Origin: Sphingobium sp. TKS
GTDB taxonomy: Bacteria > Pseudomonadota > Alphaproteobacteria > Sphingomonadales > Sphingomonadaceae
Reading direction: 5' to 3'
Length of the DNA: 64,000 nt
Assembly: GCF_001563265.1 (NCBI RefSeq)
Contig: NZ_CP005083.1
Span: forward strand, 375,001 to 439,000
Shown: positions 42,247 to 51,308 of the stretch, piece after piece
Layout of the letters: every line of letters begins with the position of its first letter
How positions within the stretch are numbered: the stretch's first letter is position 1
Position numbers and translations under genes: made by a program
Notes under the pieces: model-generated
What the model was told of the DNA's origin: nothing
Database searches by the model: none
The model's input: the letters and a program-made list of their open reading frames with translations, nothing else

Positions 42247-42374
42247 AGCGATATCATGCCCGCGCCTCGAAAGATCTCCACGAATTCCCGAGCTCCCTGC
42301 AGCAGCTGGCGCACGCCCACGTCGCGTGATTGCTTTGACTTTGAGTAATCGCTGGTGTGTGCACCATAAACGTA

Positions 42375-43079
42375 TCAGCGCGCCTGCGGGCCTGCGGCAG
42401 TTTGACCGAACAGAAGCTTCTTGCCCTCCTCCGTCACCGCAGGACGCGATGCGAAAGGCTCGCCGCGCGCATAGGCCCTGATCGTCGCGGGACGATTGCG
42501 AATCGCATCAAACCACCGCCGCAGACTGGGGAACTCGTCGAGTTCCTGCTGCTGGCGCTTCCACGGCACCACCCAGGGGTAGGTCGCCATGTCCGCGATC
42601 GAATAGGTTTCACCTGCGAGATATTCCTGCACGGCCAGGCGTCGGTCGAGCACACCGTACAGGCGATTGGTCTCGTTGACGTAGCGCGTGATGGCATAGG
42701 GGATCTTCTCGGGCGCATAGATGCCAAAGTGATGGTTCTGACCGGCCATGGGGCCGAGTCCACCGACCTGCCAGAAGAGCCATTCCAGCACCGCCTTGCG
42801 CTCACGCAGGTCGGTCGGCATGAAGCGACCCGTTTTCTCCGCAAGATAGACCAGGATGGCGCCCGATTCAAAGACGGTCACGGGCTCCCCGCCGTCGACC
42901 GGCTGCATGTCGATGATCGCAGGCATCCGGTTGTTCGGCGAGAACGCGAGGAACTCAGGCTTGAACTGGTCGCCCGCACTGATGTCGACAGGATGAATGC
43001 GGTATTCGAGGCCAGCCTCCTCCAGAAACATCGTGACCTTGTGGCCATTGGGCGTGGGCCAATAGTAGAGGTCGATCAT
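42375..43079 (-). CDS. Glutathione S-transferase (YfcG/Ure2-like)
   Basis: A 234-aa protein from ATG 43079. The N-terminal thioredoxin-like domain has YYWPTPNGHKVTMFLEEAGL and the glutathione-binding FESGAILVYLAEKTGRF; the C-terminal helical domain has YSIADMATYPWVVPW. The TPNG motif marks the nu/YfcG-type class, which often has disulfide-bond reductase activity. Its start overlaps the tetR stop, so the two are co-transcribed. Likely role: detoxification of an electrophile or redox repair. Confidence 0.92.
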   Translation of the reverse strand: MIDLYYWPTPNGHKVTMFLEEAGLEYRIHPVDISAGDQFKPEFLAFSPNNRMPAIIDMQPVDGGEPVTVFESGAILVYLAEKTGRFMPTDLRERKAVLEWLFWQVGGLGPMAGQNHHFGIYAPEKIPYAITRYVNETNRLYGVLDRRLAVQEYLAGETYSIADMATYPWVVPWKRQQQELDEFPSLRRWFDAIRNRPATIRAYARGEPFASRPAVTEEGKKLLFGQTAAGPQAR

Positions 43080-43690
43080 TTGCGACTCCGTCGTTGAGAT
43101 GTGCCGGCGCCATCGAGCAGCGCCAATGCGGGCCGGACAAGCCCACGCAGCAATTCCGGTTCTGGCCGCGATCGCGCGAGGACGCGCAGCCCCATTAGCA
43201 AGCCGAGCAGCATCCGGGCGAGATCATCGGCCGGCAACGTGATGTTGATCGCGCCGGCATCTTGGCCGGCCTTGACGCAACGGTAGAAGAAGGCCTCCAT
43301 GTCGCGCAAGACAGCGGCCAGTGCAGCCTGAAACTCCGCGTCGTGAGGTGCCAGCTCCAGTGCCGAGTTCACGATCAGGCATCCCTTGCGCTGGTCGTCG
43401 GCCAGCGACAATTCGATGATCTCATCGAAGAACGCACCGATGGCCGCACGAGGTGCCAACTGGGACTCGAAGCGCCGGACCCGATCGCAAAAGCCTCGCT
43501 CGACATAGTGTTCGAGCGCCTGCCGGTACAGCGTGCGTTTGTCGCCAAACGTGTTGTACAGACTGGGGCCGGCGATACCCATCGCGTCGGCCAGGTCCCG
43601 CACCGAGGTGGCTTCGTAGCCCCTCGACCAGAAGCATTGAATCGCGGCATCGAGGGCCACTGCTTCGTCAAACTCTCTGGGGCGCGCCAT
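43076..43690 (-). CDS. TetR-family transcriptional regulator
   Basis: A 204-aa protein from ATG 43690. The N-terminal helix-turn-helix (YEATSVRDLADAMGIAGPSL, YNTFGDKRTLYRQALEHYVE) is canonical; the C-terminal ligand-binding domain (FFDEIIELSLADDQRKGCLI onward) fits the TetR_C type found near GST and SDR genes. It lies in the same direction as, and overlaps, the GST gene at 42375, and probably controls it and perhaps the upstream SDR operon. Confidence 0.93.
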   Translation of the reverse strand: MARPREFDEAVALDAAIQCFWSRGYEATSVRDLADAMGIAGPSLYNTFGDKRTLYRQALEHYVERGFCDRVRRFESQLAPRAAIGAFFDEIIELSLADDQRKGCLIVNSALELAPHDAEFQAALAAVLRDMEAFFYRCVKAGQDAGAINITLPADDLARMLLGLLMGLRVLARSRPEPELLRGLVRPALALLDGAGTSQRRSRK

Positions 43691-43753
43691 GATCGTTCCT
43701 GGATCGGTTCGTGGTTGGCTTCGTGAGTGGATGCGGTGCTTGATGCCGCGTCG

Positions 43754-44548
43754 TCACAATGCGCTGTGGTCCTTGACCGCCTCTTCCAGCGCGCTCTTGA
43801 GCGTCAGGAATCTCGCATCGACCGCTACCGGATCGTTACGGTTGAGCGCAATCATCTGGGCTCTCGCCTCCCCGCCCCGGATGACCTCGAAAGCGTTCGC
43901 CTCGATCCCGGCGACGATGGCATCGGCCACCGCAGAAGCAGGCTCGCGCGAAAACCCCAGTTCGGGACCAGCGCGATTCGACTTCATCATCGGCGTGTCC
44001 GTGCCTCCAGGATAGGCCGTCAACACATGAATGCCTTCGCCCTTGAGCTCGCGCCTGAGCGCCTCGCCAAAGCGAGCCAGACCTGCTTTCACCGCGGCAT
44101 ACGTTGCATAGAAGGGTGCGCCGACCAGGGCAATGCCGGAGGCGACATTCACCACCATGGCATCTCCGCTGGCCCGCAGAGCGGGGAGCGCCGCGCGGGT
44201 CAACAAGACTGGCGCGAGCAAGTCGACGATCACCATCTGCTCGATATCGGCTTCCGTGGTGTTCTCCAGCCGGCCAGCCCGCACGCCGCCGGCGTTGTTG
44301 ACGAGGATGTCGAGTCCGCCCAGCGTCTGTATCGCCTGGTCCAGCGTGGCCGCGCGTCCCTCGGGACTTCCCACGTCAGCGCAGACGCCCGTCGCCGAGT
44401 CAAGGCTGCGCAGTGCATCGTCCAGGACGCTTCTGCGCCTTCCGGTGATGACCACCCTGGCGCCTCGCGCGATCAGCGCATGGGCCAGCGCGAGGCCGAT
44501 CCCGCTCGATCCGCCCGTGACGAGGACCCGCTTGTTCTTCAGTTCCAT
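43754..44548 (-). CDS. Short-chain dehydrogenase/reductase
   Basis: A 264-aa SDR from ATG 44548 (MELKNKRVLVTGGSSGIGLA). The dinucleotide-binding TGGSSGIG, the DILVNNAGG motif and the catalytic Tyr-x-x-x-Lys (YATYAAVKAGLARF) are intact, so it should be an active NAD(P)H oxidoreductase; the substrate is unknown. An extension to 44680 is antisense-like and rejected. It follows the GST gene at 44550 by 1 bp, within the peroxiredoxin-EamA-GST-SDR operon. Confidence 0.93.
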   Translation of the reverse strand: MELKNKRVLVTGGSSGIGLALAHALIARGARVVITGRRRSVLDDALRSLDSATGVCADVGSPEGRAATLDQAIQTLGGLDILVNNAGGVRAGRLENTTEADIEQMVIVDLLAPVLLTRAALPALRASGDAMVVNVASGIALVGAPFYATYAAVKAGLARFGEALRRELKGEGIHVLTAYPGGTDTPMMKSNRAGPELGFSREPASAVADAIVAGIEANAFEVIRGGEARAQMIALNRNDPVAVDARFLTLKSALEEAVKDHSAL

Positions 44549-44549
44549 T

Positions 44550-45266
44550 TCAAACTCCTTGCGCCGATGCAGGGGGATAGTTCGACGGGAAGAGCGCACG
44601 CTTGGTCTCCTCGTCGTTGATCGCCTTGAACGCATGGCTCTTGGCGAGCGCCCGGGCGCGAGCGACCGCCGGACGCGCATCCACGCCTGCGAACCACCGC
44701 TTCAGTTCGGGAAAGGGCCCCAGAGGATCCTCGGCGCCCTTGCGCACGCGGGAAGCGCGATCGAGCCAGCCCCAGGCGGAGATGTCGGCGATCGTGAAAC
44801 CGCTGCCGACGATGAACTCGCGTCCGGACAGGTGATCGTTGAGAACCTGATAGTGCCGCTCCGCCTCGCGGCGGTAACGATTGGCCGCGTAGTCCAAGCC
44901 CTCGGGCGCGGCGAACTGGAAGTGCACCGCCTGCCCGGAGAACGGCCCCAATCCCGAGGCGATGAAGAGCAGCCAGGACAGCAACTCCGGCCGATCCTCG
45001 GACGTGCCCAGAAGCTGGCCGGTCTTTTCCGCCAGATAGATCAGGATGGCGGTCGAGTCGAAGACCCTGACTTCGTTGCCGCCCGGCCCCTCGGTATCGA
45101 CGATGGCCGGTACCTTGCCGTTCGGATTGATCGCACGAAAGGCGGGCGCATGCTGCTCGCCCTTGCTTGTGTCGACCGGCAAGGCTTCGTAGGCCAGACC
45201 GGTCTCCTCCAGAAAGAGCGCGATCTTTGCGGGGTTGGGGGTCGGATGAAAGTAGAACCGGATCAT
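44550..45266 (-). CDS. Glutathione S-transferase
   Basis: A 238-aa GST from ATG 45266 (MIRFYFHPTPNPAKIALFLE). The N-terminal domain has the glutathione-binding FDSTAILIYLAEKTGQL; the C-terminal helical domain has FTIADISAWGWLDRA. It belongs to the same YfcG-like group as the GST at 42375 but is clearly different in sequence. It overlaps the EamA stop by 4 bp and precedes the SDR, so all are one transcript. Confidence 0.92.
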   Translation of the reverse strand: MIRFYFHPTPNPAKIALFLEETGLAYEALPVDTSKGEQHAPAFRAINPNGKVPAIVDTEGPGGNEVRVFDSTAILIYLAEKTGQLLGTSEDRPELLSWLLFIASGLGPFSGQAVHFQFAAPEGLDYAANRYRREAERHYQVLNDHLSGREFIVGSGFTIADISAWGWLDRASRVRKGAEDPLGPFPELKRWFAGVDARPAVARARALAKSHAFKAINDEETKRALFPSNYPPASAQGV

Positions 45267-46252
45267 GGTGTATGCCTCGTGGTTGCGGAAATCGATGGCT
45301 TCGCTGCTTTACGGGCAGGACGTGCTGCCAAGAGCACGCCGCCAACAACGACGGCAAGTGCAACGCACTCTCCACCAGACGGCAGCTCTCCAAGTACGGG
45401 AATGGCGGCCAGCGAAGCAACGACCGGAATCAGGGCGATGATGGCTGTGGCCGCAGATGGGCCCAGAAGCGCGACAGAGCGATTGAAGGAAACGATCGCA
45501 ACGCCGCTCATCAGGACGCCCTGATAGACGGCCTGCAAGCCGATCTCGCTGGGTGAGGCCATGGCGAGGCGACTGAGCCCGCCAAAAATATAGATCGGCA
45601 GGAAGAGGATGGCCGACCAGAAGCAGATCAGGGCTGCGGCCTGCACAGGTGTCAGGGCGCTGCGCCGAAAAAGCAGCGTGTAGACGGCCCACATGGCAGC
45701 GGCAGTCATCAGGGCGATGAGGCCCATCGGGTTCATGCCACCGTGAGCGGAAACACCGCCTGCAACCATGAACACCAGTCCGATGATGATGGCGAGGTAG
45801 CCACACCAGCGCGCGCGGCCCTGTTTCTCTTTCAGGAAAATCCACGCGAAGGCGCCGGCGAATACCGGCATCAGGGTCGGCGCTATCGCTGCCGCGCGGC
45901 CGGCCGACGTGAGCTGCAGGCCGAGCGCGACCGCCAGGACGAAGGGCAACCCCCAAAGGCAGGCATAGACCAGCCCCTCACGCCATTCCTTGGCTGATAG
46001 GCGTCTCTTTCCCCGCAACAGCACTGGAAGAAGAATGACGGCACCGATGCCGAACCGCAGCGCGGTCACATCCCACAGGCGAAGTTCGCGCGTGACACTG
46101 AAGCGCGTCACGACGAACCAGCCCGCAAAGATCGTGACGCTGAGCCCGGCCCAGCAGAATCCGCGCAAGACGTTCCGGGATGATCTCTGAGGCCACGACG
46201 CGGCAGCCGGTCCGACTACCGCTTCTTGCACCAAGTCGACGGCCTGCGTCAC
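45263..46252 (-). CDS. EamA/RhaT-family (DMT) transporter
   Basis: A 329-aa membrane protein from GTG 46252, which forms a GTGA overlap with the peroxiredoxin stop; the ATG at 46492 lies inside the peroxiredoxin gene. About ten hydrophobic helices in two EamA repeats are visible (for example WAGLSVTIFAGWFVVTRFSV in the first and NPMGLIALMTAAAMWAVYTL in the second). The family exports or exchanges small metabolites. Its operon with peroxiredoxin and GST suggests removal of a toxic or conjugated compound, an inference. Confidence 0.88.
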   Translation of the reverse strand: MTQAVDLVQEAVVGPAAASWPQRSSRNVLRGFCWAGLSVTIFAGWFVVTRFSVTRELRLWDVTALRFGIGAVILLPVLLRGKRRLSAKEWREGLVYACLWGLPFVLAVALGLQLTSAGRAAAIAPTLMPVFAGAFAWIFLKEKQGRARWCGYLAIIIGLVFMVAGGVSAHGGMNPMGLIALMTAAAMWAVYTLLFRRSALTPVQAAALICFWSAILFLPIYIFGGLSRLAMASPSEIGLQAVYQGVLMSGVAIVSFNRSVALLGPSAATAIIALIPVVASLAAIPVLGELPSGGECVALAVVVGGVLLAARPARKAAKPSISATTRHTP

Positions 46253-46910
46253 GTAACCGCCTGCTCTTGCAGCGCCGCAAGAAGTCGCTGCGGGGCCAAT
46301 CGCTGCCGGTAATCGACCTCGATGAAAGCCAGCGAGATCCTCTGGTTCGGCGTGATCACATAGGTGGCGGGAACGGGCAGCTCCCAACTGGCGTCCCCAT
46401 TTATGCTCGGCAGCGCCTTGTTGCTGGAACTCAAGGCATCGCGCAGTTCCTGCGGCAATGATAGACCAGCCCGAATTGGCGAGCCACGTCATTGCCCAGA
46501 TCGCTCAGGACGTTAAACGTCAACGCCTCGCGCTCCGCGGTTGACAGTGATGCGTCCGGAAGCTGAGGTGAGATGGCCAGCATGCTTGCGCCAAAGGATG
46601 CCAACTCGGGCAGCAAGGCCTGGTAGGACCGCAGTTGGAGGTTGCAGTACGGACACCAGCCACCTCGATAGAAGGTCACCACCACAGGACCTTGCTTGAG
46701 AGCAGCGGACAGCGACACCGTGCCGCCTTGGGCGTCCGGCAACGAAAAGTCGGGGGCCCTGTCTCCCTCCTTCAGCGCAGCGTGCCTCGCAAAGGTCGAT
46801 CGCAGTTCCTCGATCCTGGACTCATAGAGCGCGACCCGGCCGGCTGGAGCGGTGCGGGCGAACTCCTTTCGCAATTCTTGCAGTTGTCGATCAAGATCAA
46901 TAACGGCCAC
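46249..46910 (-). pseudogene. Peroxiredoxin-like (AhpC/TSA) protein, frameshifted
   Basis: Translation starts at GTG 46910 with GGGAG upstream (VAVIDLDRQLQELRKEFART). The AhpC/TSA core is clear: APDFSLPDAQGGTVSLSAAL and FYRGGWCPYCNLQLRSYQAL, with a CPYC site. After QFGLVY (about 46455) the frame breaks to HCRRNCAMP and stop, while the natural continuation (LPQELRDALSSSNKALPSIN to LAALQEQAVT, ending 46249) is in another frame. A 1-2-base change near 46455 therefore splits the gene. The 5' 572 bp including the promoter are duplicated at 59619-60190. Confidence 0.85.
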
Positions 46911-47030
46911 TTGGATCTCCCTTCGAGCAAGGCAGTCGCGGCGGGGATCGCAGCGGACTCCCGTTATTTTATATCAGTCGATAAAAAATGGCTTGTGTCA
47001 AGCGTTTTGCCTGAATGCAGGTCGCATCAG
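46459..47030. repeat. 572-bp direct repeat, copy 1
   Basis: Matches 59619-60190 in the same orientation with no difference seen by eye. It holds the promoter and 5' two thirds of the peroxiredoxin gene. Its right end coincides with the truncation of phnC. Confidence 0.9.
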
Positions 47031-47456
47031 AAGCCTATACAGGTCAATGGCCGCCAGCGCCTCCAGCTTGTCAGCCTTGCTCCAAGGCCACAACGACGCC
47101 AGAGATCCGCGGGTGGCGAGCTTGCCCATCAACACATTGGCCAGCACGCTTTGCCGCCCGATCAGGTGGTGCTGCTGGAACACCATGCCGCAGTGGCGCC
47201 GATGCTCAAGAAGGTTGCGTTTTGAGACGGTGCCGCCCGGCAGATCGGCCACCGACACCTCTCCGTCTGTGGGGCTAACCAAGCCATTGATGCTGCGCAG
47301 CAGCGTTGACTTTCCCGCGCCCGACGCGCCCAGCAGCACAAGGAACCCGCCATGCTGTACCTCCAGCGAGGTGGGCGCAAGCGCTGTGTGACCATCGGCA
47401 TAGGTCACCGTGATACCCCGCAAGCTCAGATGGCTCTCGCGAATTGCAGTTTTCAT
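47031..47456 (-). pseudogene. phnC: Phosphonate ABC transporter ATPase PhnC, 3' half lost
   Basis: From ATG 47456 the product reads as PhnC: Walker A GASGAGKSTLLRSINGLV, then GMVFQQHHLIGRQSVLANVL with the Q-loop. The frame loses homology after LYRLLMRP at 47031, where the 572-bp repeat begins, so the signature motif and Walker B are missing and the protein cannot be active. It is divergent from a LysR gene, as in phosphonate-uptake clusters. Confidence 0.85.
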
Positions 47457-47645
47457 AGCTCGGTTTCATTTGTTGTGGTGCGCTAGACGCACACCAGGAC
47501 TCAAGTGGTCAGAGGTATCTCTCGGGAAAGAGGAGGTTCTGGAAGAAACAGCTTCAGTGGAAGCACAGCTCAAGTCTGGGTGACCAAGGTGTCATGAATA
47601 TGAAACTTTCATCCCTAAAAATGAGGGCACCCATAGATCACATCA

Positions 47646-48533
47646 ATGTCTGGACTCAGCCTCCTCGCAGCCTTGAAGGCCTTTGACGCAACGGCCCGAG
47701 CCGGCAGCATGACCGCTGCCGCGAGAGTGCTCGCTATTCAACAACCGACTGTTTCTTCACACATACAGCGCCTGGAGGTCGACTTCGGCGTGGAGCTTTT
47801 TCATCGGCGCGGGCGGCGGCTTGAACTCACGTCCTTTGGACGCACTCTGTTGAACTACACCCGGCGTACCTTCAGTGGCGAGGAAGATGCGCACGCACTG
47901 CTCGCTGCTGCGAAAAATCAATACGTAGGGCGACTGGTCATCCATGCCATCGGGCCGCACAACGTGCTGCCCGTGTTGAAGCTGTTCATGAAACAGTTCC
48001 CCCAGGTCAACGTGGCTGTTGGCGTAGGCGACTCGCGAACCATCACTGAAAAGATTCTTGACTACCAGGGAGACGTGGGCATGGTGCTCAATCACGTCGC
48101 TCACCCAGATCTATTTGGCGCGGCTTACCGTACCCAGCGATTGGTGATATTCGGCAACACCCAACACCCACTCGCGCAACGGGCCACTCTCAAACTGCGT
48201 GATCTGCAGGGTCAGAGGTTCGTCATCCGAGAGGAAGGATCGACGACCAGACGCGTGTTTGAACAAGAACTAAAGGAGCGAGGCGTCGAGGTGCAGGTGG
48301 CTCTGGAGATGGGCAGCCGCGAGTCCGTTCGAGAGGCGGTGGCGGAGGGGCTGGGCCTAGGCGTCGTGGCGGAAACAGCCTACAGGCCGGATCCTCGCCT
48401 TGTTAAGTTAACTATTTCAGACACCAGCATGGCGACACAGGTGCACTTCATCTGTAGAAAGGAGCGGCATCAAGCTCCACTGATCTCGATCTTCCTGGGT
48501 TTGGCGCATAGCGTAAGTCAGAAAATTGCCTAG
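47646..48533 (+). CDS. LysR-family transcriptional regulator
   Basis: A 295-aa LTTR from ATG 47646. The N-terminal winged helix (LLAALKAFDATARAGSMTAA, IQQPTVSSHIQRLEVDFGVE, LFHRRGRRLELTSFG) is canonical; the effector domain is full length (IREEGSTTRRVFEQELKERG near residue 200). Divergent from the broken phnC across about 190 bp, it resembles regulators linked to phosphonate transport genes. It probably lost its target operon when phnC was truncated. Confidence 0.93.
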   Translation: MSGLSLLAALKAFDATARAGSMTAAARVLAIQQPTVSSHIQRLEVDFGVELFHRRGRRLELTSFGRTLLNYTRRTFSGEEDAHALLAAAKNQYVGRLVIHAIGPHNVLPVLKLFMKQFPQVNVAVGVGDSRTITEKILDYQGDVGMVLNHVAHPDLFGAAYRTQRLVIFGNTQHPLAQRATLKLRDLQGQRFVIREEGSTTRRVFEQELKERGVEVQVALEMGSRESVREAVAEGLGLGVVAETAYRPDPRLVKLTISDTSMATQVHFICRKERHQAPLISIFLGLAHSVSQKIA

Positions 48534-48611
48534 GAGCCTGTCGGACTTTCCCACCTTCCGCCCAGAGACTCCATCCGAGACAATCGGCTCCGAATCACCG
48601 AGACCTCGCCG

Positions 48612-48911
48612 ATGAGCCGCTTCGTTCCCGTAGATCGAGACACCGCCTACCTGTTACCACCGTCGGTGGACGAATGGCTGCCCAATGACCACTTGGCGCG
48701 CTTTGTCGTCGAAGTCATCGAGCAACTCGATCTGAGCGATCTGGTGCGCCAGTACGCGGGCCGGGGCTCGGCGGCGCACCACCCAGCCGTGCTCCTGGGA
48801 CTGCTCATTTACGGCTACGCCAACGGCGTGCACTCCAGCCGCAAGATCGAGCGCGCCACCTATGACTCGGTGGCGTTTCGCTACGTGGCGGCCAACACCC
48901 ACCCCGATCAC
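48612..48911 (+). pseudogene. IS1182-family transposase, truncated by ISCR copy 1
   Basis: From ATG 48612 the N-terminal 100 residues of an IS1182-type transposase are readable (VDRDTAYLLPPSVDEWLPND, HPAVLLGLLIYGYANGVHSS, AFRYVAANTHPDHT). At 48912 the sequence switches to the conserved end of the ISCR element, leaving a hybrid frame that stops at 48992. The probable left end of this IS (AGGAGCCTGTCGGACTTTCC) lies near 48533-48552. Confidence 0.88.
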
Positions 48912-50700
48912 ACGGATAGGAAATTCAACCGCATGAGGCCAAGTATGGCACGAGTTTTGGGCCTCGAAACACGTTCGGCCAAGGAAGGTTGAGCGCTCGC
49001 TTGCCGCTCAATGGCAAGAGCTTGGGAGGCAGTATGCATTTGGGCCTGGCGCGCGCGCAGCTGCTTCCCCGCAGCGATGGATACCGCCGCTTCACTGGGT
49101 CACCAATTGACGCGCTGGTCTACCTCGTCGGGTTGAGCTGCCAGATCCCAATCCGGCTCGCCTTGCGCACCATCATCCACCGGCGCGTCGCAGCCCTCCC
49201 ACAGCGGTGGCCCGCGTGCCGGGGTGATGTGCGGGGGGGCAGACTCCACCCCGATGTGGTTCAGGATGTGGCGGATTTCGGCGCTGTGGGTGATGAAGGC
49301 AATGATGCGCATCTGCCCACCGCACATGGGGCACAGCAGCGGAAATGCCTCGTAGATGCGGGCAATCAGCACCGCCCACAAGTAATGCGCCGCTCGCTTC
49401 GGGCGTGCTTCAGGTTCGGGTGTGGGTGTGGCCGCGTTGCCCGGCGCCGCCACCCCAGGTACGCCCGCGCCAGGTTGTGCAGTCTCCACCGTGGCTGGTT
49501 GCGACGCAGCAGGCTGAGCCAGCGCCGTTACCGCCGCTCTCAGCGGCGAGTTTGGTGCCAGCACACCAAAGTAGCGGTGCCGGTGGGTGCGTGGCGGTGG
49601 CACCAGCGCGGCGATGCGGTCGATCAGTTCCAGCGGTGTGAGGTGCAGCTCATCTGCCTTGGCACCACGCTTGTCACTGGTGGGCTCGCTGCGCTGTTTG
49701 GCACAGCGGTACACCAGTTTGCTTCCCTCTTTGCGTAGGCGCTCCATGGAAAACGGTGGACGCGCGCAATAGCGCAGCAGCCGCTCCAGCGCAGCGCGGT
49801 CGTGGGCTTCGATGCACACCCCCGCATCCACCGAGAAGCCGCTGTGTTTGTAGCCCAGCATGTCTTTGGCGTCACAGTTCTCCAGCAGGCCCCGAGCAAC
49901 GAAGGCGCGCAGGATGCGTTTTTGCAGTGTGGTCTGCACTGGGGCCACGGTAGCCGCATCGATGCCGGTGGCCGCGTGAAAGATGACACCCGGCGATGAG
50001 ATTCGAGGGGTCGCATCAGCATCGCCCTCGCCCTCCACTTCCTCAAACACCCCGTCCACCACACAAACGTGGAAGTGGACGTGTTCATTGAGGCTGGAGC
50101 CGAATCGGTGAATGAAGGCGATGGCACCGATGTGCAGGCCTGCCTTGTCCATATGGGCCGCACCGGGGCTGTGGGTCTGCAGAGTTTGTGCGATCACCCG
50201 CAGAAAGATGCGCAGCACCATGCTCAGCACCGCTCCGTCGCGCTGCATGAAGTAACGAAGCCGCTTGGGAACCGACAGCACCCACTGGCGCACCGGCAGG
50301 CGGGGGAATACGTGATCGTTCAGGTGCGCTGCTGTCTCCACCATGCGCCGGGTGGTGCACGAGGGGCAGACTCCCCGGCCTTTGCAGGAGAAGGCTACAA
50401 AGTAGTCGTGCCCACAGTCGCCGCAGCGAGCGCGGGCAAAGCCATGGGCAAAGATGCCGCACTCAAGATACTTGGCAAACGCTTTGCGCACGAAGGGCTT
50501 GGGGGTGTGGTGGTCGCCCTGGCCGTCGAACTGACCCGCGCTGGCCAACTCTAGCCAGGTCTCGTAGTGCTCGGCTACCGTTTGGTAGAGCAGCGTGCGT
50601 TCGGGGTGGCGTGGGTTGTAGAGCTTGGGCTTGGAAGTGGCTGACATGAATGCTGTACAAATGCACAGTATTCTGCGGCGATTGTTTGGGTACGCAAAGC
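48912..50700 (-). mobile_element. ISCR8-like IS91-family element, copy 1
   Basis: The conserved end begins ACGGATAGGAAATTC, exactly 188 bp beyond the transposase stop in all three copies; by ISCR convention this 3' side is oriIS. The other side (terIS) cannot be set by eye; shared sequence continues past the transposase start through a hairpin into an lpd fragment. Copy 1 interrupts an IS1182-type transposase. Confidence 0.85.
49100..50647 (-). CDS. IS91-family (ISCR8-like) transposase, copy 1
   Basis: The 515-aa protein starts at ATG 50647 ([20 protein letters not shown]); an ORF extension to 50704 lies in the terminal region. An N-terminal zinc-binding cluster ([20 protein letters not shown], cysteines at about residues 75, 78, 88, 94 and 97) precedes the HUH motif ([12 protein letters not shown], residues about 189-193). 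The single catalytic tyrosine region ([15 protein letters not shown], Tyr about 294) is typical of ISCR. Such enzymes move DNA by one-ended rolling-circle transposition and carry adjacent genes. A Pro/Ala-rich segment precedes the C-terminal [17 protein letters not shown]. Confidence 0.92.
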   Translation of the reverse strand: MSATSKPKLYNPRHPERTLLYQTVAEHYETWLELASAGQFDGQGDHHTPKPFVRKAFAKYLECGIFAHGFARARCGDCGHDYFVAFSCKGRGVCPSCTTRRMVETAAHLNDHVFPRLPVRQWVLSVPKRLRYFMQRDGAVLSMVLRIFLRVIAQTLQTHSPGAAHMDKAGLHIGAIAFIHRFGSSLNEHVHFHVCVVDGVFEEVEGEGDADATPRISSPGVIFHAATGIDAATVAPVQTTLQKRILRAFVARGLLENCDAKDMLGYKHSGFSVDAGVCIEAHDRAALERLLRYCARPPFSMERLRKEGSKLVYRCAKQRSEPTSDKRGAKADELHLTPLELIDRIAALVPPPRTHRHRYFGVLAPNSPLRAAVTALAQPAASQPATVETAQPGAGVPGVAAPGNAATPTPEPEARPKRAAHYLWAVLIARIYEAFPLLCPMCGGQMRIIAFITHSAEIRHILNHIGVESAPPHITPARGPPLWEGCDAPVDDGAQGEPDWDLAAQPDEVDQRVNW

Positions 50701-50701
50701 A

Positions 50702-50733
50702 CAAGGCCCGAACCGTCGCCAGTTCGGGCCTTG
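50702..50733 (-). terminator. Hairpin after the lpd fragment, copy 1
   Basis: Inverted repeat CAAGGCCCGAA / TTCGGGCCTTG with a 10-nt loop, located 23 bp beyond the lpd stop on the minus strand. It is repeated next to copies 2 and 3, so it travelled with lpd. Confidence 0.7.
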
Positions 50734-50755
50734 TCAGGGTAGCTTGGCTGCGGAC

Positions 50756-50962
50756 TTACTTGCGCGCAGGCGGCACATCCGTGCAGCTGCCATGCGCCAC
50801 TTCCGCCGCCATGCCGATGCTCTCGCCCAGCGTCGGATGCGGGTGGATGGTCTTGCCGATGTCCACTGCGTCCGCACCCATCTCGATGGCCAGGGCGATC
50901 TCGCCGATCATGTCGCCGGCGTGCGTGCCGACGATGCCGCCGCCCAGGATCTTGCCGTGGCC
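50756..50962 (-). pseudogene. lpd: 3' fragment of lpd (dihydrolipoyl dehydrogenase), copy 1
   Basis: The last about 68 codons of the E3 gene are readable: [51 protein letters not shown] and the end TDVPPARK. This is the C-terminal dimerisation segment with the conserved HPHPTLGE (catalytic His of lpd family). It joins a Mu-like transposase fragment at about 50962. Not functional. Confidence 0.85.
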
Positions 50963-51308
50963 CCGGCCAGCATGGCATGGTCCAGCCGGGGTGCTGACGG
51001 TACTGCTCGACCAGCGCTTCGATGATGGCTGGGCTCAGACTGACGAAGTGGCCGCAATCGTCGCGCAGTCGGTTCTTGAGTTGATCGACCGGATCCTGGA
51101 CGTGACGGGCCCGGTAATACCAGCGTTCGATGGAAGACGCGCCGAACTGAACGTCGGCGCCGGTGATGGGGTGCCGCCAGACCTTGGCGGCCAGTGCCTG
51201 GAACGCTTGCTGCAATTCTCCTTTGGCAGGCGGCGAAGCCAGCAAAGGGCCAATGACCGAGAAGCGCAAGCGCGCCCATCGGTTGCGATGATCAATCGAT
51301 AGTGACAT
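50963..51308 (-). pseudogene. N-terminal fragment of a DDE (Mu/IS481-like) transposase
   Basis: From ATG 51308 the sequence MSLSIDHRNRWARLRFSVIG, then WRHPITGADVQFGASSIERW and [20 protein letters not shown] matches, from memory, the HTH part of DDE transposases that occur with DUF6431 proteins. After HPGWTM (about 50963) it runs into the lpd fragment, so the catalytic core is missing. The companion ORF lies just upstream at 51420. Confidence 0.75.

Noticed and set aside
48989..49738. 249-codon plus-strand frame present three times
   Set aside because: It is antisense to the IS91-family transposase and repeats only because the element does.
50744..51025. Short frames in and around the lpd fragments as intact genes
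   Set aside because: All are antisense to, or chimeric with, the lpd 3' end; no copy contains the FAD- or NAD-binding domains.
50463..51308. 281-codon minus-strand open frame
   Set aside because: It is a chimera: a transposase N-terminus read on through the lpd fragment and the element end in the wrong frames.
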